A stretch of 64,000 nt of DNA from Litoreibacter roseus (GTDB lineage Bacteria > Pseudomonadota > Alphaproteobacteria > Rhodobacterales > Rhodobacteraceae). How positions within the stretch are numbered: position 1 is the stretch's first letter; each line of letters opens with the position of its first letter. The stretch is taken from contig NZ_BLJE01000001.1 in assembly GCF_009811795.1 (NCBI RefSeq), positions 682,001 to 746,000 of the forward strand, in the 5' to 3' direction. The translations under genes were made by a program, and so were the position numbers. Positions 34,964-43,666 of the stretch are shown here, piece by piece. The notes under the pieces were generated by a model. That model saw only the letters and a list, made by a program, of their open reading frames with translations, did not search any database and was not told where the DNA came from.

Positions 34964-35992
34964 ATGCTTTTGATTGGCGGCGAATTTAAGGACATTTTGA
35001 CAGGCGATTTTGGCGATGACGTTCTAATCGGTCTAGCAGGTGATGACCGGCTTTTGGGTCGTGGCGGGCGCGACACATTGATGGGCGGAAAAGGCAACGA
35101 CGCGCTATTTGGTGAAGACGGCGATGACGCACTTTGGGGCGAGGCCGGCGATGATCGTATGTGGGGTGGTTCTGGAAACGATGAGCTCAACGGCGGCAGC
35201 GGTAACGACTACCTTGATGGCGGTAAAGGGGACGACAAGATCACGGCTGGCGTCGGTGACGATGAAGTTGTCGGCGGGGAAGGTATGGATACGCTGCAGC
35301 TTTCCGTGTTGAATGGCTACGGCTACACCGTCGATTTGGAGGCCGGGACCGGATCTCACATCAAGAATGTAACCTATGGTCCATCAGGCAGCATTGTGGT
35401 CGGGCCAGGATGGCATTTTGAGGATACCATTCCCAACTACACGTATGACACCCTGACAGTCAGTGAGATCGAGAATATCGAGGGCACGGACTACAATGAT
35501 ATTCTGCTCGGTGACAGTGGCTCGAATTTCATTTACAGCGGCGACGGGGATGATGTGATCGACGGAAGGGACGGCGACGATTATCTGCAGTCTTTTAGCG
35601 GGACGAACACGATGATCGGGGGTGCTGGTGATGACACGCTCTATATCGCCAATGGCGCGCGGGCCGAAATGACGGGCGGTGAAGGTGCGGATGAATTTGA
35701 ATTTATTCTAATTGAGTCCGGTGACGGGGGGCAAGTTGGGATTATAACTGATTTCTCTTCCGCAGAGGGCGATAGGATTACAATCCTCGGAAACGACCGG
35801 CTCTACTTTCAGGAGGATGATATGGTGACGCCCGGTGGCGGACACGAGGTTCGACTGATCCAGCAAGAGGGGTCAGGCAGAGCACGCGTCGAGATTGAGG
35901 GCAACGGTTTCAGTTCTGGCGATTGGTGGATCGACGTCATTCTTGCCAATCCCGGTGAAATCTTGACCACCGACGATTTCTTCATCTTCTGA
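34964..35992 (+). CDS. RTX-type calcium-binding repeat protein
   Basis: A 342-residue protein with no signal peptide. Residues about 12-100 hold an almost unbroken array of GGxGxDxU nonapeptides (for example GGSGNDELN, GGSGNDYLD, GGKGDDKIT), and a second block lies at about 180-235 (SGDGDDVID, GGAGDDTLY, GGEGADEFE). The end (IITDFSSAEGDRITIL) is the usual linker to a type I secretion signal. ATG at 34964 fits AGGAG; the GTG at 34958 is too close to it. Probably a secreted protein; no type I exporter is adjacent. Function unknown. Confidence 0.88.
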   Translation: MLLIGGEFKDILTGDFGDDVLIGLAGDDRLLGRGGRDTLMGGKGNDALFGEDGDDALWGEAGDDRMWGGSGNDELNGGSGNDYLDGGKGDDKITAGVGDDEVVGGEGMDTLQLSVLNGYGYTVDLEAGTGSHIKNVTYGPSGSIVVGPGWHFEDTIPNYTYDTLTVSEIENIEGTDYNDILLGDSGSNFIYSGDGDDVIDGRDGDDYLQSFSGTNTMIGGAGDDTLYIANGARAEMTGGEGADEFEFILIESGDGGQVGIITDFSSAEGDRITILGNDRLYFQEDDMVTPGGGHEVRLIQQEGSGRARVEIEGNGFSSGDWWIDVILANPGEILTTDDFFIF

Positions 35993-36063
35993 TCAGCGCT
36001 TTTCATGTTTTCCCGGTGATGCGCGCGCGCTAGTCTCCCCCGGCTGAGTGTCGGGAGAGGCCC

Positions 36064-37290
36064 ATGTACGATCTTGCCATCCTTTGGGATTGGTTCGCCT
36101 TCGCGGTGCGCTGGCTGCACGTCATCACGGCCATCGCGTGGATCGGCTCGTCCTTCTATTTCATCGCGCTGGATCTCGGCCTGAACCGCAACATCTCCGG
36201 CCCTGCCGACGGGGAAGAATGGCAAGTCCACGGAGGCGGGTTCTACCATATCCAGAAATATCTGGTGGCCCCCGCCGAGATGCCAGAGCACCTGACGTGG
36301 TTCAAATGGGAGAGCTATTCGACCTGGCTTTCGGGCTTTGCGATGCTGGCAGTAGTTTATTGGGCCGGGGCGGAATTCTATCTGATAGACCCTAACGTGG
36401 CAGACCTGTCCCTGTGGCAGGCCATTGCGATTTCGGCGGGGTCTCTGGCCGTTGGCTGGCTGATCTATGATGCACTCTGCAAGTCATCATTGGGCAATCA
36501 GCCGACAGTTTTGATGCTGTTGCTTTTTGCACTTTTGATCGCAATGTCATGGGGCTACACGCAGATCTTCACGGGCCGTGCAGCTCTTCTGCATTTAGGC
36601 GCGTTTACCGCGACGATCATGACGGCCAACGTCTTCTTCATCATCATGCCAAACCAGCGGATCGTGGTCGCCGACTTGAAAGCAGGGCGCAAGCCTGATC
36701 CGAAATACGGCAAAATCGCCAAGCTACGCTCGACGCATAACAACTATCTGACGCTTCCGGTGATCTTCCTCATGCTGTCAAACCACTACCCTTTGGCGTT
36801 CGCGACGGAATATAACTGGATCATCGCGTCGCTCGTTTTTCTGATGGGCGTTACGATCCGCCATTACTTCAATTCCATGCATGCGCGCCAAGGCCGTCCG
36901 GACTGGACATGGGCGCTCACGGTGATCCTGTTCATCGGCATCGCATGGCTCAGCACCGCCGGGTTTTCGGAAGATGAAGAGGCAATGGGACCCGCCGCGC
37001 AAGCCTTCGCAGAGGCTGAGCAGTTCGCGGAGGTCCAGGATATCGTGCTTGGCCGGTGTTCTATGTGCCACGCGAAGGAACCGGTGTGGGCGGGTATCCG
37101 GTGGGCACCAAAGGGGGTTCATCTGGAAACCCCGCCGCAGATCGCGGGCGCTGCGCGGCAGATTTATCTACAGTCGGGGGTAAGCCACGCGATGCCCCCT
37201 GCAAACCTCAGCTATATGGAGCCGGAGGAACGCGCCCTGATCCGCGCTTGGTACCAAGCTGCCGCGCCTTTGCGGCTGGCGCTGGACTAG
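36064..37290 (+). CDS. puuD: urate hydroxylase PuuD (membrane-bound, cytochrome c fused)
   Basis: Purine catabolism enzyme that oxidises urate at the membrane. The 408-residue protein has eight to nine membrane helices beginning RWLHVITAIAWIGSSFYF (DUF989 domain) and a C-terminal cytochrome c domain with the haem motif CSMCH and axial-ligand region VSHAMPPANLSYM. No other purine genes are adjacent. The stop codon TAG shares CTAG with the opposing sitD stop. Confidence 0.93.
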   Translation: MYDLAILWDWFAFAVRWLHVITAIAWIGSSFYFIALDLGLNRNISGPADGEEWQVHGGGFYHIQKYLVAPAEMPEHLTWFKWESYSTWLSGFAMLAVVYWAGAEFYLIDPNVADLSLWQAIAISAGSLAVGWLIYDALCKSSLGNQPTVLMLLLFALLIAMSWGYTQIFTGRAALLHLGAFTATIMTANVFFIIMPNQRIVVADLKAGRKPDPKYGKIAKLRSTHNNYLTLPVIFLMLSNHYPLAFATEYNWIIASLVFLMGVTIRHYFNSMHARQGRPDWTWALTVILFIGIAWLSTAGFSEDEEAMGPAAQAFAEAEQFAEVQDIVLGRCSMCHAKEPVWAGIRWAPKGVHLETPPQIAGAARQIYLQSGVSHAMPPANLSYMEPEERALIRAWYQAAAPLRLALD

Positions 37291-38114
37291 ACGCTCTGGC
37301 CACGCGGCGCGCGCAAAACACTCCGCAGGAAGGCCGCAATAAAGAGCAGGGTCATCACCATTACGATGGTTGGGGCGGGGGCGCTATCGATGAAGAAGCT
37401 GGCGTAAACTCCTGCAAAGGAAGAAAAAATCGTGACGCCAACTGCTGTCACCAGCATGATCCCAAAGCGTCGTGTGATCAGGAATGCGATGGCGCCCGGT
37501 CCGACCAGAAAAGCGATAGCAAGGATGATGCCGACCGCTTTCAGTGCGGCCACCACCGTCAATGACACCGCAGCCAGAAGCCCGAAATGAAGCCACCGGA
37601 CATTCAAACCCGTGGCGCGCGCTTGCTGTTCATCAAACGCGTGAAGCAACAGGTCACGCCAGAAGAAGACCAGGCCAAGTGCCGTCAATACGGCGATGAT
37701 CCCCGTGGTCCAGAGATCGACAGGACCAACGCCCAGCATGTTGCCGAAAAGGATATGATCGAGATGCACATCGCTTTCGATCTTGGTGTAAAGCACGATG
37801 CCCAAGCCGAACATGCCGGAGAACACGACACCCATTACCGTGTCGCGTTTTACTCGCGTGTTCTCGTCGATCCACCCGGTGAGCAGCGCGCAGATCATGC
37901 CCGCGAAGAACGCCCCGAAAATCAACGGCAGCCCGGCGATGTAGGCAAGAACCACGCCCGGCAGCACCGCGTGGGAGATCGCGTCGCCCATCAGCGACCA
38001 CCCTTTGAGCACCAGAAAGCACGACAAAAGCGCCGAGGGGACCGCGAGCAGGCAGGTGATCAGAAACGCGTTTTGCATGAATGGGAACTGAAATGGCAGA
38101 AACATCTCATCCAT
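37287..38114 (-). CDS. sitD: manganese/iron ABC transporter permease (SitD-like)
   Basis: A 275-residue metal-type ABC-3 permease with VLKGWSLMGDAISHAVLPGV and AVGIILAIAFLVGPGAIAFL. ATG at 38114 chosen; it overlaps the sitC stop by 8 bp. The longer upstream frame lies inside sitC. Last of four sit genes. Confidence 0.9.
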   Translation of the reverse strand: MDEMFLPFQFPFMQNAFLITCLLAVPSALLSCFLVLKGWSLMGDAISHAVLPGVVLAYIAGLPLIFGAFFAGMICALLTGWIDENTRVKRDTVMGVVFSGMFGLGIVLYTKIESDVHLDHILFGNMLGVGPVDLWTTGIIAVLTALGLVFFWRDLLLHAFDEQQARATGLNVRWLHFGLLAAVSLTVVAALKAVGIILAIAFLVGPGAIAFLITRRFGIMLVTAVGVTIFSSFAGVYASFFIDSAPAPTIVMVMTLLFIAAFLRSVLRAPRGQSV

Positions 38115-38961
38115 GGTGAAGCGCCTTCGCGGCACGTGCGCGGGCTGCCCGCATGCCGTGTTTCGGGGCAAAAAAGAACGCCGTGAGGAAGACACTTGTC
38201 TGGAGACATACGATGACACCACCCGTCGCACCGTCGAGGAAATAGCTGATATAGGCGCCCAGAAAAGAGGTCATGGCACCGATGAAAACGGCAATGACCA
38301 GCAGGCGCTGGAAGCGGTCGGTCAGCAGATATGCCGTGGCGCCAGGGGTCACGACCATCGCGATCACAAGAAACGCGCCCACAGTCTGTAAGGCCGCGAC
38401 GGTTGATGCGCTCAGCAATGTGAAAAACAGGATTTTCAGCAGATCAGGTCTGAGACCGATGGACCGGGCGTGGCTTTCATCGAAGAACGTCACCATCAGA
38501 TCTTTCCACTTTAGCAGCAGGATCGTGAGAGACACCAGCCCGATCAGCGCCAATTGCAGAATGTCAGACGGAGAGATCGCCAAAATATTGCCAAGGATGA
38601 TCGTCTGAATGTTCACCGATGTGGGTGACAGCGAGACCATAAAGAGGCCCAGCCCGAAGAAGCTGGTGAAGATCAAACCGATGATGGCGTCCTCTTTCAG
38701 CCCGGTCCTTTGGTTCAGAAACAGCATCGCGCCCCCGGCCAACCCGCCTGCAAAAAAAGCGCCAAGCGCAAAAGGCAGGCCCAGCATGTAGGCCCCTGCG
38801 ACGCCCGGAACGATGGAATGAGACAAGGCATCCCCGATCAGGGACCAGCCCTTCAGCATCAGGTAGCAGGATAGAAACGCGCAGACCGACCCGACTAGCG
38901 CCGATACCCACATGGCGTTGAGCATGTAGGTGTAGGTGAAGGGCTCCCATAGGGCGCTCAT
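38107..38961 (-). CDS. sitC: manganese/iron ABC transporter permease (SitC-like)
   Basis: A 284-residue ABC-3-type permease homologous to SitD. Signature LMLKGWSLIGDALSHSIVPGVAGAYMLGLP and TVGAFLVIAMVVTPGATAYLL. Overlaps the ATPase gene by 4 bp. Confidence 0.9.
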   Translation of the reverse strand: MSALWEPFTYTYMLNAMWVSALVGSVCAFLSCYLMLKGWSLIGDALSHSIVPGVAGAYMLGLPFALGAFFAGGLAGGAMLFLNQRTGLKEDAIIGLIFTSFFGLGLFMVSLSPTSVNIQTIILGNILAISPSDILQLALIGLVSLTILLLKWKDLMVTFFDESHARSIGLRPDLLKILFFTLLSASTVAALQTVGAFLVIAMVVTPGATAYLLTDRFQRLLVIAVFIGAMTSFLGAYISYFLDGATGGVIVCLQTSVFLTAFFFAPKHGMRAARARAAKALHHG

Positions 38962-39806
38962 TTTTCTTTATCCTCATAAATGACGAAGGGGCGTTCATCG
39001 TCCGAGATGACTGTCAGTTCACGTCCATCATCATCGTCATGCAACTCGTCCCCGCCCATTACGAAGTGCCGCAGAACGCCACCGAAGGCCAGTTCGAGGT
39101 TCTTGCGGGTGAAGATTTCTTCGGTTGGCCCGTAGGCCAGAACTGTGCCTTTAATCAGGATGGTGCGGTCGCAAAACTCAGGCACGGACCCGAGGTTGTG
39201 TGTGGAGACCAGCATCACCCTGCCTTCGTCTCGCATATCGCGAAGCAGGGCGATAATCTCATCCTCCGTCTGTACGTCGACACCGGTGAATGGCTCATCC
39301 AGAAGGATCACTCGGCTGTCCTGCGCCAAGGCGCGCGCAAGAAAGACGCGCTTTTTCTGTCCGCCGGACAGTTCCCCAATTTGCCGGTGTCGGTAAGGAT
39401 CCATCCCAACCCGTTTAAGCGCGAATTCGACCGCCTTGTGGTCGGCTGCGCGGGGAATGCGCAGGAAGCCCATATGCCCGTAGCGGCCCATCATTACGAC
39501 GTCTTCGACCAGAACCGGGAATGACCAATCCACCTCCTCGGCCTGGGGCACATAGGCGACCGTGTTGGCGCGCAGGGCGTCCCTGACAGTGCCACCAAGG
39601 ATGCTGATATCGCCGGAAGCTGCTGGAATAAAGCCCATCAAGGCTTTGAAAAGTGTGGATTTTCCGGATCCGTTCACCCCCACCAACGCGGCAATCGTCC
39701 CGGTGGGGAGTTCGAAGCTTGCATCGCGTAAGGCGGTGTGACCGTTTCGATAGGTAACCGTGATGTTTCGGGCCGAAATCCCTGTGGGGGCCTGATCGAA
39801 ACTCAC
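38958..39806 (-). CDS. sitB: manganese/iron ABC transporter ATP-binding protein (SitB-like)
   Basis: A 282-residue ATPase with Walker A GVNGSGKST, signature LSGGQKKRVFLARALAQ and Walker B VILLDEPFTGVD, then the D-E catalytic pair. The C-terminal tail (HDDDDGRELTV) is acidic and His-containing. Overlaps sitA and sitC by 4 bp each. Confidence 0.92.
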   Translation of the reverse strand: MSFDQAPTGISARNITVTYRNGHTALRDASFELPTGTIAALVGVNGSGKSTLFKALMGFIPAASGDISILGGTVRDALRANTVAYVPQAEEVDWSFPVLVEDVVMMGRYGHMGFLRIPRAADHKAVEFALKRVGMDPYRHRQIGELSGGQKKRVFLARALAQDSRVILLDEPFTGVDVQTEDEIIALLRDMRDEGRVMLVSTHNLGSVPEFCDRTILIKGTVLAYGPTEEIFTRKNLELAFGGVLRHFVMGGDELHDDDDGRELTVISDDERPFVIYEDKEK

Positions 39807-40684
39807 TCGCTCAACCCGTTCACGATCGTCTCACTCGTCACCCGAAGCAGGTCGAGATAAGTCGGCACCGGGCCATCAGGGCCGCTGAGGCTGTCCACGT
39901 AGAGCACGCCGCCGTAGCGCGCACCGGTCTCTCGTGCGATCTGCTCTGCCGGTGCCGCAGACACAGTGCTTTCGGAAAAGATCACGGGGATATCGTTGGC
40001 CCGTACGGTGTCAATTACAGTGCGCACCTGCTTTGGTGTGCCTTGTGCGTCGGCGTTAATGGGCCAGAGGTAGAGCTCTTTCAGATTGAAATCTCGGGCC
40101 AGGTAGGAAAAGGCCCCTTCAGACGTCACCAGCCAGCGGCGATCTTCCGGAATTGTGTTCAACGCTTCGCGAAGCGGCGCGATAGTCTCAATGATCTCCT
40201 GTTTGTAGTTCTCGCCATTCGACTGATAAATCGCTGCGTTTTCGGGGTCATGCTCGGCAAATGCTGCAACGATATTATCCACGTAAATCAGCGCACTATC
40301 GAGCGACATCCATGCATGCGGATTGGGTTTGCCTTCATAGGGTCCCTGCGAGATGCCCATAGGCTCTACCCCGTCGGTCACGACCGCAGAGGGGACGTCG
40401 CGGAGATTGCGAAAAAACTGTTCGAACCACAGTTCCAAATTGAGACCGTTCCATAGCACCAAATCGGCATCTTGCGCGCGCAGGATATCGCGGGGCGTGG
40501 GTTCGTAATTGTGGATCTCGGCGCCCGGCTTGGTGATGCTCTCAACCACCGCCACATCGCCTGCCACGTTGCGTGCCATATCTGCGATCACTGTGAACGT
40601 CGTGACTGCCTTAAAGCGGTCCTGTGCAGCGGCTGGCATCGCAAGTGTGAGGACTAACAGACAAAAGACAAATGTGCTGCGCAT
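39803..40684 (-). CDS. sitA: manganese/iron-binding periplasmic protein (SitA-like, family 9)
   Basis: A 293-residue cluster-9 metal-binding protein with a signal peptide (cleaved near residue 20, AAAQD). Candidate ligands: His in IHNYEPTP, His in NPHAWMS, Glu in FSESTV and Asp in YVDSLSG. The His/His/Glu/Asp set and the absence of the His-rich loop of zinc binders favour Mn or Fe over Zn. Start ATG 40684 with AAAGGA. First of sitABCD. Confidence 0.9.
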   Translation of the reverse strand: MRSTFVFCLLVLTLAMPAAAQDRFKAVTTFTVIADMARNVAGDVAVVESITKPGAEIHNYEPTPRDILRAQDADLVLWNGLNLELWFEQFFRNLRDVPSAVVTDGVEPMGISQGPYEGKPNPHAWMSLDSALIYVDNIVAAFAEHDPENAAIYQSNGENYKQEIIETIAPLREALNTIPEDRRWLVTSEGAFSYLARDFNLKELYLWPINADAQGTPKQVRTVIDTVRANDIPVIFSESTVSAAPAEQIARETGARYGGVLYVDSLSGPDGPVPTYLDLLRVTSETIVNGLSE

Positions 40685-40708
40685 GGAGAGTGGTCCTTTA
40701 GCGAATGC

Positions 40709-40725
40709 TATAGAATAGTTCTAAG
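40709..40725. promoter_or_regulatory. ICE-box-like palindrome upstream of sitA
   Basis: TATAGAATAGTTCTAAG is a dyad (TAGAA TAG TTCTA) that matches the Irr box TTTAGAAnnnTTCTAAA at 12 of 14 fixed positions (consensus recalled, not retrieved). It ends 25 bp upstream of the sitA start, in the position for repression. The regulator is inferred. Confidence 0.5.
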
Positions 40726-40750
40726 TTGCAATATGCGAATGGCTTGCAAC
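40725..40750. promoter_or_regulatory. inverted repeat GTTGCAA/TTGCAAC in sitA-FAH intergenic region
   Basis: Perfect 7-base arms (GTTGCAA at 40725-40731 and TTGCAAC at 40744-40750) separated by 12 bases. Abuts the ICE-like element. TTGCAA half-sites are known in Mn-responsive (Mur) operators of alphaproteobacteria; the match here is only to the half-site. Confidence 0.4.
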
Positions 40751-40762
40751 AAGTCAAGCTAG

Positions 40763-40779
40763 TTGCGAATTATTCTCAA
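40763..40779. promoter_or_regulatory. Fur-family-like 7-1-7 palindrome upstream of sitA
   Basis: TTGCGAATTATTCTCAA is symmetric about 40771 except for one pair. Its layout is that of Fur-family 7-1-7 boxes (TGnnAAT-n-ATTnnCA). 79 bp upstream of sitA and 76 bp upstream of the divergent FAH gene. Confidence 0.5.
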
Positions 40780-40854
40780 TAATGTGTTGGTGGAACGTAA
40801 TGTACTTCCGCCAGTTGAAGCGCTAGTTTTTTGAGCGAGGACTTGGGGGTGTAT

Positions 40855-41553
40855 ATGCAGTATGTTTTTGAGCCGCCGGTGCAGCCGAGCGTTGCAGTGC
40901 GCGGACAGGTGGCCCGGTTTCCCGTACGCCGCATTTTTTGTGTCGGGCGAAACTATGCCGCACATATCCGGGAGATGGGCAATGATGAGCGTGATCCGCC
41001 GTTCTATTTCACCAAGCCCAATGACGCGATTGCCGAGAGCGAATCGACACTGCCCTACCCACCTGAGACCCAAGATCTGCATCACGAGGTGGAGCTTGTT
41101 TTGGCCCTCGGAGGAGGCGGTGAAAATCTGAACGTGGCGCAAGCCCGGGAGCGGATATGGGGCGCGTGTGTCGGGATCGACCTGACGCGCCGCGATTTGC
41201 AGACCGAAGCGAAGTCCGCCGGGCACCCTTGGGATATGGCCAAGGGGTTCGACAACTCTGCACCGTTGGGCGCGATTGTTCCTTTATCGGAAATCGACAC
41301 ATTGGATCGCGGGCCGATCTGGCTCGAGGTCAATGGCGAGCCGCGGCAGGATGGGGATCTGTCCGAGATGATCTGGAGTGTGGAGGAATGCGTGGCTCAC
41401 CTGTCAAAGTTCGTGACCCTACAGCCGGGCGATCTGATCATGACGGGAACACCATCGGGCGTCGGACCTGTCGGAATGGGGGACAAGCTGGTCGCGGGTA
41501 TCGGCGATTTGCCAGAAGTCGATATTACGCTCGCCGCGCAAGCTTCTGCATAA
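40855..41553 (+). CDS. fumarylacetoacetate hydrolase-family protein
   Basis: A 232-residue FAH-superfamily protein. Metal- and substrate-binding elements seen: VGRNYAAHIREMG, HHEVELVLALG, GIDLTRRDLQTEAK and MTGTPSGVGPVGMGD. This branch includes acylpyruvases and oxaloacetate decarboxylases. ATG at 40855 follows GGGGG; TTG at 40831 is less likely. Divergent from sitA, convergent with the peroxidase gene, with a terminator in between. Confidence 0.9.
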   Translation: MQYVFEPPVQPSVAVRGQVARFPVRRIFCVGRNYAAHIREMGNDERDPPFYFTKPNDAIAESESTLPYPPETQDLHHEVELVLALGGGGENLNVAQARERIWGACVGIDLTRRDLQTEAKSAGHPWDMAKGFDNSAPLGAIVPLSEIDTLDRGPIWLEVNGEPRQDGDLSEMIWSVEECVAHLSKFVTLQPGDLIMTGTPSGVGPVGMGDKLVAGIGDLPEVDITLAAQASA

Positions 41554-41561
41554 AAAGGAAA

Positions 41562-41585
41562 ATCCGGGGGTCTTCACCCCCGGAT
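41562..41585. terminator. bidirectional terminator between FAH gene and haem peroxidase gene
   Basis: Perfect 10-bp stem ATCCGGGGGT / ACCCCCGGAT with loop CTTC. On the minus strand it is followed by TTTCCTTTTT, on the plus strand by less T-rich sequence, so it mainly serves the peroxidase gene and also stops the FAH transcript. Confidence 0.75.
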
Positions 41586-41610
41586 CCTGCTGGAAACCGC
41601 CAACCAAATG

Positions 41611-43383
41611 TCAAAGCAGTCGGGTGGCTTCCATCATTTTGGCCACACTATCGATCACGACGCCATCGGGTTTGACGCCGTCATTCGGGTGCCAGTCGCC
41701 GGGGCGGGCGGTGGCGTTCCAATAGCTCTGGGGATCATTGGCTATCAGACCCATCAATGTGTCAGCCACGATCCGACTGCCGAGCGGGCCAAGCTGACCA
41801 TTCTTGCCCAACTCCTCGGCTTCTTTGAGGATGTAGAACCACAAGGGTGTGTGCTCTACGAAGTTGCCGGTTCGGATCGCATCTCCGGTTGTGCCGGAGG
41901 TTAACTGCGCTTCACTCAACTCTGGGAGGGAGATGCTGTATGTGTCACGCAATTTCTGAAGGCAGGCCTGCGCAGAGGGCAGGTTCAGCCTGAGACCGCG
42001 CCGCAAATTGCGGCTGGCGAGATGTGCCATGCGGCCATTGATGCCTGGATTTTCGTTAACCATCGCGCCGAGGGGGATGGCGATGTTCGTATCGATGCGC
42101 CGCGCCGACCTGTCAGGCGCGTCAGCCGTGGGCGGATGGACAAACCGGTCCCACTCGATAGGCCAGTGATCTGGCAGGCTGGGGGCGCCGCGCATGCCAC
42201 CGTTGCCCGTGAACTGAAAGAGCAAGGGAAAGTCGGCCTGATCAAGGACGGGATCACCGTGGGGGCGACCGAAGAACCTGTTCCAGTCGTAAGCATCGCG
42301 CACCATGGTGTGACCAAATCGGAAACCCGCTACGGAAAACTCCAGCGGCAGCGGCAGCAGCGATGGGTCACTGGGCCGGTTCTTGTCGAGGAAGTCATTA
42401 TAGACGCGGGGCCCAGCCTCCATCACATCGACCAATGTATCGGCGTCACAGATCGCCGGAAGATACGCATTCGCGACAAGCCATTGGTAGTGCCAGCTTG
42501 TCATTTTCCGCCCCCAGTTGAACAGGGCGTCGGCGTCGCCATTGGGCGCGTCGGGATGCTCATGAGCGTGATCAATGATCCGGTTGTGCAGGCGGATGAC
42601 GGCAAGGTGGAACTGAGCCACCGCAAGGTTCTCATCGTTTCGCATGTCGCCGATGATCGCCCGCTGCAAATTGAGACTGTCATCTTCCTTGATGAACATT
42701 TTACGCAGATCATCGGGCAGGGCGCGCAAATCGGCCTCGGACAGCGGTGAGCCGTTGCCCTCGATCAGTCGACTGACACGCAGAAGGTCGCGCGCTTCAT
42801 CGTCGGGATCCGCCGGAAAAGGAACTGTGCCGATGGGGCCAGGGCTGACCTTGCCTGCCCACAACTTGGAACGATCCGCAGGAAATCGCAGCGCTTCATC
42901 CAGCTTCTTGGCAAGCGGGCCTTGAACAGGACCACCCCCATGAACGCTGTCGAGGTTAAGCGTGCCAGCCCGCAGATTCTGAAGCTTCTTGCTGACCTCA
43001 CCGCGTGCAACGGGTGTCACAACCTGCGTGTCGATGATTGAGAAGCCGGTCTCGCGATCCGTGTTCGCCGTGATGTCATGGTCGATGAACTGACCGAAAT
43101 ACGTAAAAACGGGAGGAATCGAAGAGTTTTCGATCTCGTCCTGAGGTGCTTGAACCATCGCATCTGCCAAGTCGTCCAGATGCCGGGTGGTGTCTGCGCT
43201 GACAGGGATGCCGTCGCCGTCCGGAAAGAAGTACGCAAACCGGCCAAATTCCGGTTCGGTAGGATAGTCTTCGGGGCAGGAGTACCCGCAGGCATAGGAG
43301 ACTGACATTCCCTTGCCTGCGGGGTAGGTATGTGCGTCCCCGTCGGGGACGGCTGTGGTGCCATGACCAGGTAAAAGTAACAT
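41611..43383 (-). CDS. animal-type haem peroxidase
   Basis: A 590-residue member of the animal haem peroxidase superfamily (An_peroxidase; myeloperoxidase fold). Distal His102 in FGQFIDHDIT with the acidic and Gln partners (Gln98, Asp101) and proximal His358 in FRFGHTMVRD are visible, as is the HNR segment (AVIRLHNRIIDHA). No signal peptide is evident, so it is cytoplasmic or exported without one. It has its own promoter region of about 280 bp. Confidence 0.9.
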   Translation of the reverse strand: MLLLPGHGTTAVPDGDAHTYPAGKGMSVSYACGYSCPEDYPTEPEFGRFAYFFPDGDGIPVSADTTRHLDDLADAMVQAPQDEIENSSIPPVFTYFGQFIDHDITANTDRETGFSIIDTQVVTPVARGEVSKKLQNLRAGTLNLDSVHGGGPVQGPLAKKLDEALRFPADRSKLWAGKVSPGPIGTVPFPADPDDEARDLLRVSRLIEGNGSPLSEADLRALPDDLRKMFIKEDDSLNLQRAIIGDMRNDENLAVAQFHLAVIRLHNRIIDHAHEHPDAPNGDADALFNWGRKMTSWHYQWLVANAYLPAICDADTLVDVMEAGPRVYNDFLDKNRPSDPSLLPLPLEFSVAGFRFGHTMVRDAYDWNRFFGRPHGDPVLDQADFPLLFQFTGNGGMRGAPSLPDHWPIEWDRFVHPPTADAPDRSARRIDTNIAIPLGAMVNENPGINGRMAHLASRNLRRGLRLNLPSAQACLQKLRDTYSISLPELSEAQLTSGTTGDAIRTGNFVEHTPLWFYILKEAEELGKNGQLGPLGSRIVADTLMGLIANDPQSYWNATARPGDWHPNDGVKPDGVVIDSVAKMMEATRLL

Positions 43384-43529
43384 CTGAAATCTTTCTCGTT
43401 AAAACAATCACGTGCTACAAAAGTGGACTTCAAAAGGTGATCTTTACAAAAACGCTGCCAGAAAACTAAAACAAGGCAACTCGTTACTACAGTTACTAAG
43501 ATACCGGATTTGTTGAAAAAATCGATATC

Positions 43530-43539
43530 GTTAACGTGA
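43530..43539 (+). promoter_or_regulatory. GTTAACGTGA upstream of the peroxidase gene, shared with PAP2 promoter
   Basis: The 10-mer GTTAACGTGA occurs here and again at 47003-47012 upstream of the PAP2 gene, in the same orientation relative to the gene it precedes. Nearby are CCGTCAAA (43545-43552, also at 47060-47067) and a direct repeat GTTACTA at 43484 and 43493. Candidate binding site of the adjacent SARP-like regulator (inference). Confidence 0.4.
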
Positions 43540-43596
43540 AATTACCGTCAAAAAGACACCAATTTGACAGGAAAAATTGACGTCAGGGCAAGAAAT

Positions 43597-43626
43597 GAAA
43601 AACCCGGCGCGATGGCCGGGTTTTTC
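43597..43626. terminator. strong bidirectional intrinsic terminator after the S8 protease gene
   Basis: Perfect 12-bp stem GAAAAACCCGGC / GCCGGGTTTTTC with a 6-nt loop; A-tract on one arm, T-tract on the other, so it works on both strands. Lies 40 bp after the protease stop. Confidence 0.85.
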
Positions 43627-43666
43627 AGAGGGTCTTTTGCGAATCCGAGGGTCTTCGTGACGTGTC

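Noticed and set aside
38115-38231. N-terminal extension of the SitD-like permease
   Set aside because: The extra residues overlap sitC and are basic and low in hydrophobicity; ATG at 38114 gives a standard permease.
42022-42750. 242-codon frame antisense to the haem peroxidase
   Set aside because: Shadow of the peroxidase; no recognised features.
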